From the NCBI GenBank assembly GCA_017412445.1, contig JAFPYA010000011.1, positions 1-5,418 of the forward strand: a stretch of DNA of 5,418 nt, read 5' to 3'. Below are positions 4,860 to 5,418 of the stretch, piece by piece. The notes beneath the pieces were generated by a model. It did no database searches, was not told the DNA's origin, and saw only the letters and a program-made list of their open reading frames with translations. This DNA is from Clostridia bacterium (lineage in GTDB: Bacteria; Bacillota; Clostridia; Christensenellales; Aristaeellaceae). The number at the start of each line of letters is the position of its first letter. The stretch's first letter is position 1. The translations under genes were made by a program, and so were the position numbers.

Positions 4860-5418
4860 TTAGGTGATGCTCCTTATTTCTATTCGGTTTATCAGTGCGT
4901 TAATTTGTTCCCTCGAAGGGCTTAGCGTGCCGGGACAGCCCACCGCCGCAGAGGCCGAAGCCACGGCAAGCCGCGCTGCGTCCTCAAAGCTGATGCCCTT
5001 ATCAAAGGCATAGCACAGCGCCGCCATCATGCTGTCCCCCGCGCCGACAGTGCTTACCACAGGCACGGAAAGGGCTTTTGCGACAAGACACTTGCCGCCA
5101 GAAATCAGTGCCGCGCCGTTTTCTCCCAGCGACAGCGCGATAAACTCTATACCGCTTGAAGCAGCATATGAACGGGCGGAGGCAATCAAATCATCGATGT
5201 CAGCGTCCTTTGCGCCCGTAAGATACCTGAATTCATACTCGTTTGGCTTTATCAGGAAGGGCGCGGCGGATGCGCCTGATTTCAGTGCTTCGCCCTCTGT
5301 ATCCAAAAAGGCCTTTGCGCCGCGCGCCTGTATTTCGTTTATCCACAGTGGCACGTCCACGGCGTTTGTGTCCATCTTGCCCGCGAGCGCAACTATATCG
5401 CCGCTGTGAACGCTCGAA
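4860..5418 (-). CDS. PfkB-family hexose-phosphate kinase, 1-phosphofructokinase-like (5' end outside window)
   Basis: The reading frame is open to the right edge, giving 185 C-terminal residues of what is normally a protein of about 300-310 aa. An internal ATG at 5375 is not the start, because upstream codons continue the family fold (GDIVALAG). Recognisable features are LDTEGEAL (about residues 38-45 of the visible part), LIKPNEYEF (55-63), SLGENGAAL (96-104), and the PfkB signature VVSTVGAGDSM (120-130) with the catalytic base Asp128. The VVSTVGAGDSM form and DTxGEAL favour the 1-phosphofructokinase/tagatose-6-phosphate kinase branch, which uses ATP to phosphorylate sugar phosphates. After ALAG, where relatives usually read GSLPxG, this protein reads GKMDTNAV. 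It is the most upstream visible gene of the unit, and its stop abuts the phosphodiesterase start. No fru regulator or PTS gene is visible to confirm fructose use. Confidence 0.88.
   Translation of the reverse strand, partial: SSVHSGDIVALAGKMDTNAVDVPLWINEIQARGAKAFLDTEGEALKSGASAAPFLIKPNEYEFRYLTGAKDADIDDLIASARSYAASSGIEFIALSLGENGAALISGGKCLVAKALSVPVVSTVGAGDSMMAALCYAFDKGISFEDAARLAVASASAAVGCPGTLSPSREQINALINRIEIRSIT

Overview
The window looks like a bacterial chromosome segment, most likely from a Clostridia-type Bacillota. The reasons are strong AAGGAG/GGAGG ribosome binding sites, a consensus sigma-A-type promoter, hairpin-plus-T-run terminators, tRNA genes without an encoded CCA, and secreted or membrane proteins with TPTP linkers. 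The base composition is mixed, near 50% GC by eye. The taxonomic call is an inference, and nothing here fixes genus or species. There are no phage, insertion sequence, CRISPR or plasmid features.

Layout. Positions 1-235 hold three glycine tRNA genes on the + strand (GCC, TCC, GCC), followed by a + strand terminator at 240-265. A second hairpin at 272-316 closes the opposing minus-strand unit. All five protein genes are on the minus strand and form two transcription units. Unit A (2316 down to 272) has a good promoter at 2287-2316, a leader of roughly 90 nt, an alpha/beta hydrolase (1345-2187), and a secreted protein with two SH3-like repeats, a Tyr/Pro-rich repeat linker and an unrecognised C-terminal domain (332-1321). 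Unit B enters from beyond the right edge. It holds a PfkB-family sugar-phosphate kinase (5' end missing), a glycerophosphodiester phosphodiesterase, a small two-helix membrane protein with a Cys/His zinc-ribbon-like tail, and a Gfo/Idh/MocA oxidoreductase. It ends at a very strong terminator (2350-2382).

How the genes may work together. In unit B, three enzymes of small-molecule metabolism (sugar-phosphate phosphorylation, phosphodiester hydrolysis, NAD(P)-dependent oxidation) are tightly spaced around a membrane protein. The kinase stop and phosphodiesterase start are directly abutted in one frame (TAA-ATG), and the membrane gene starts 4 nt after the phosphodiesterase stop. This suggests co-expression, but no single pathway can be named. 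In unit A, a cytoplasmic hydrolase is paired with an exported, probably envelope-associated protein; the functional link is unknown.

No clear undescribed system is visible. The items most worth a second look are the membrane/zinc-ribbon protein, the three-part secreted protein, the U-to-C change at T-loop position 55 in both tRNA-Gly(GCC) copies, and the missing GSLPxG-type motif in the kinase.
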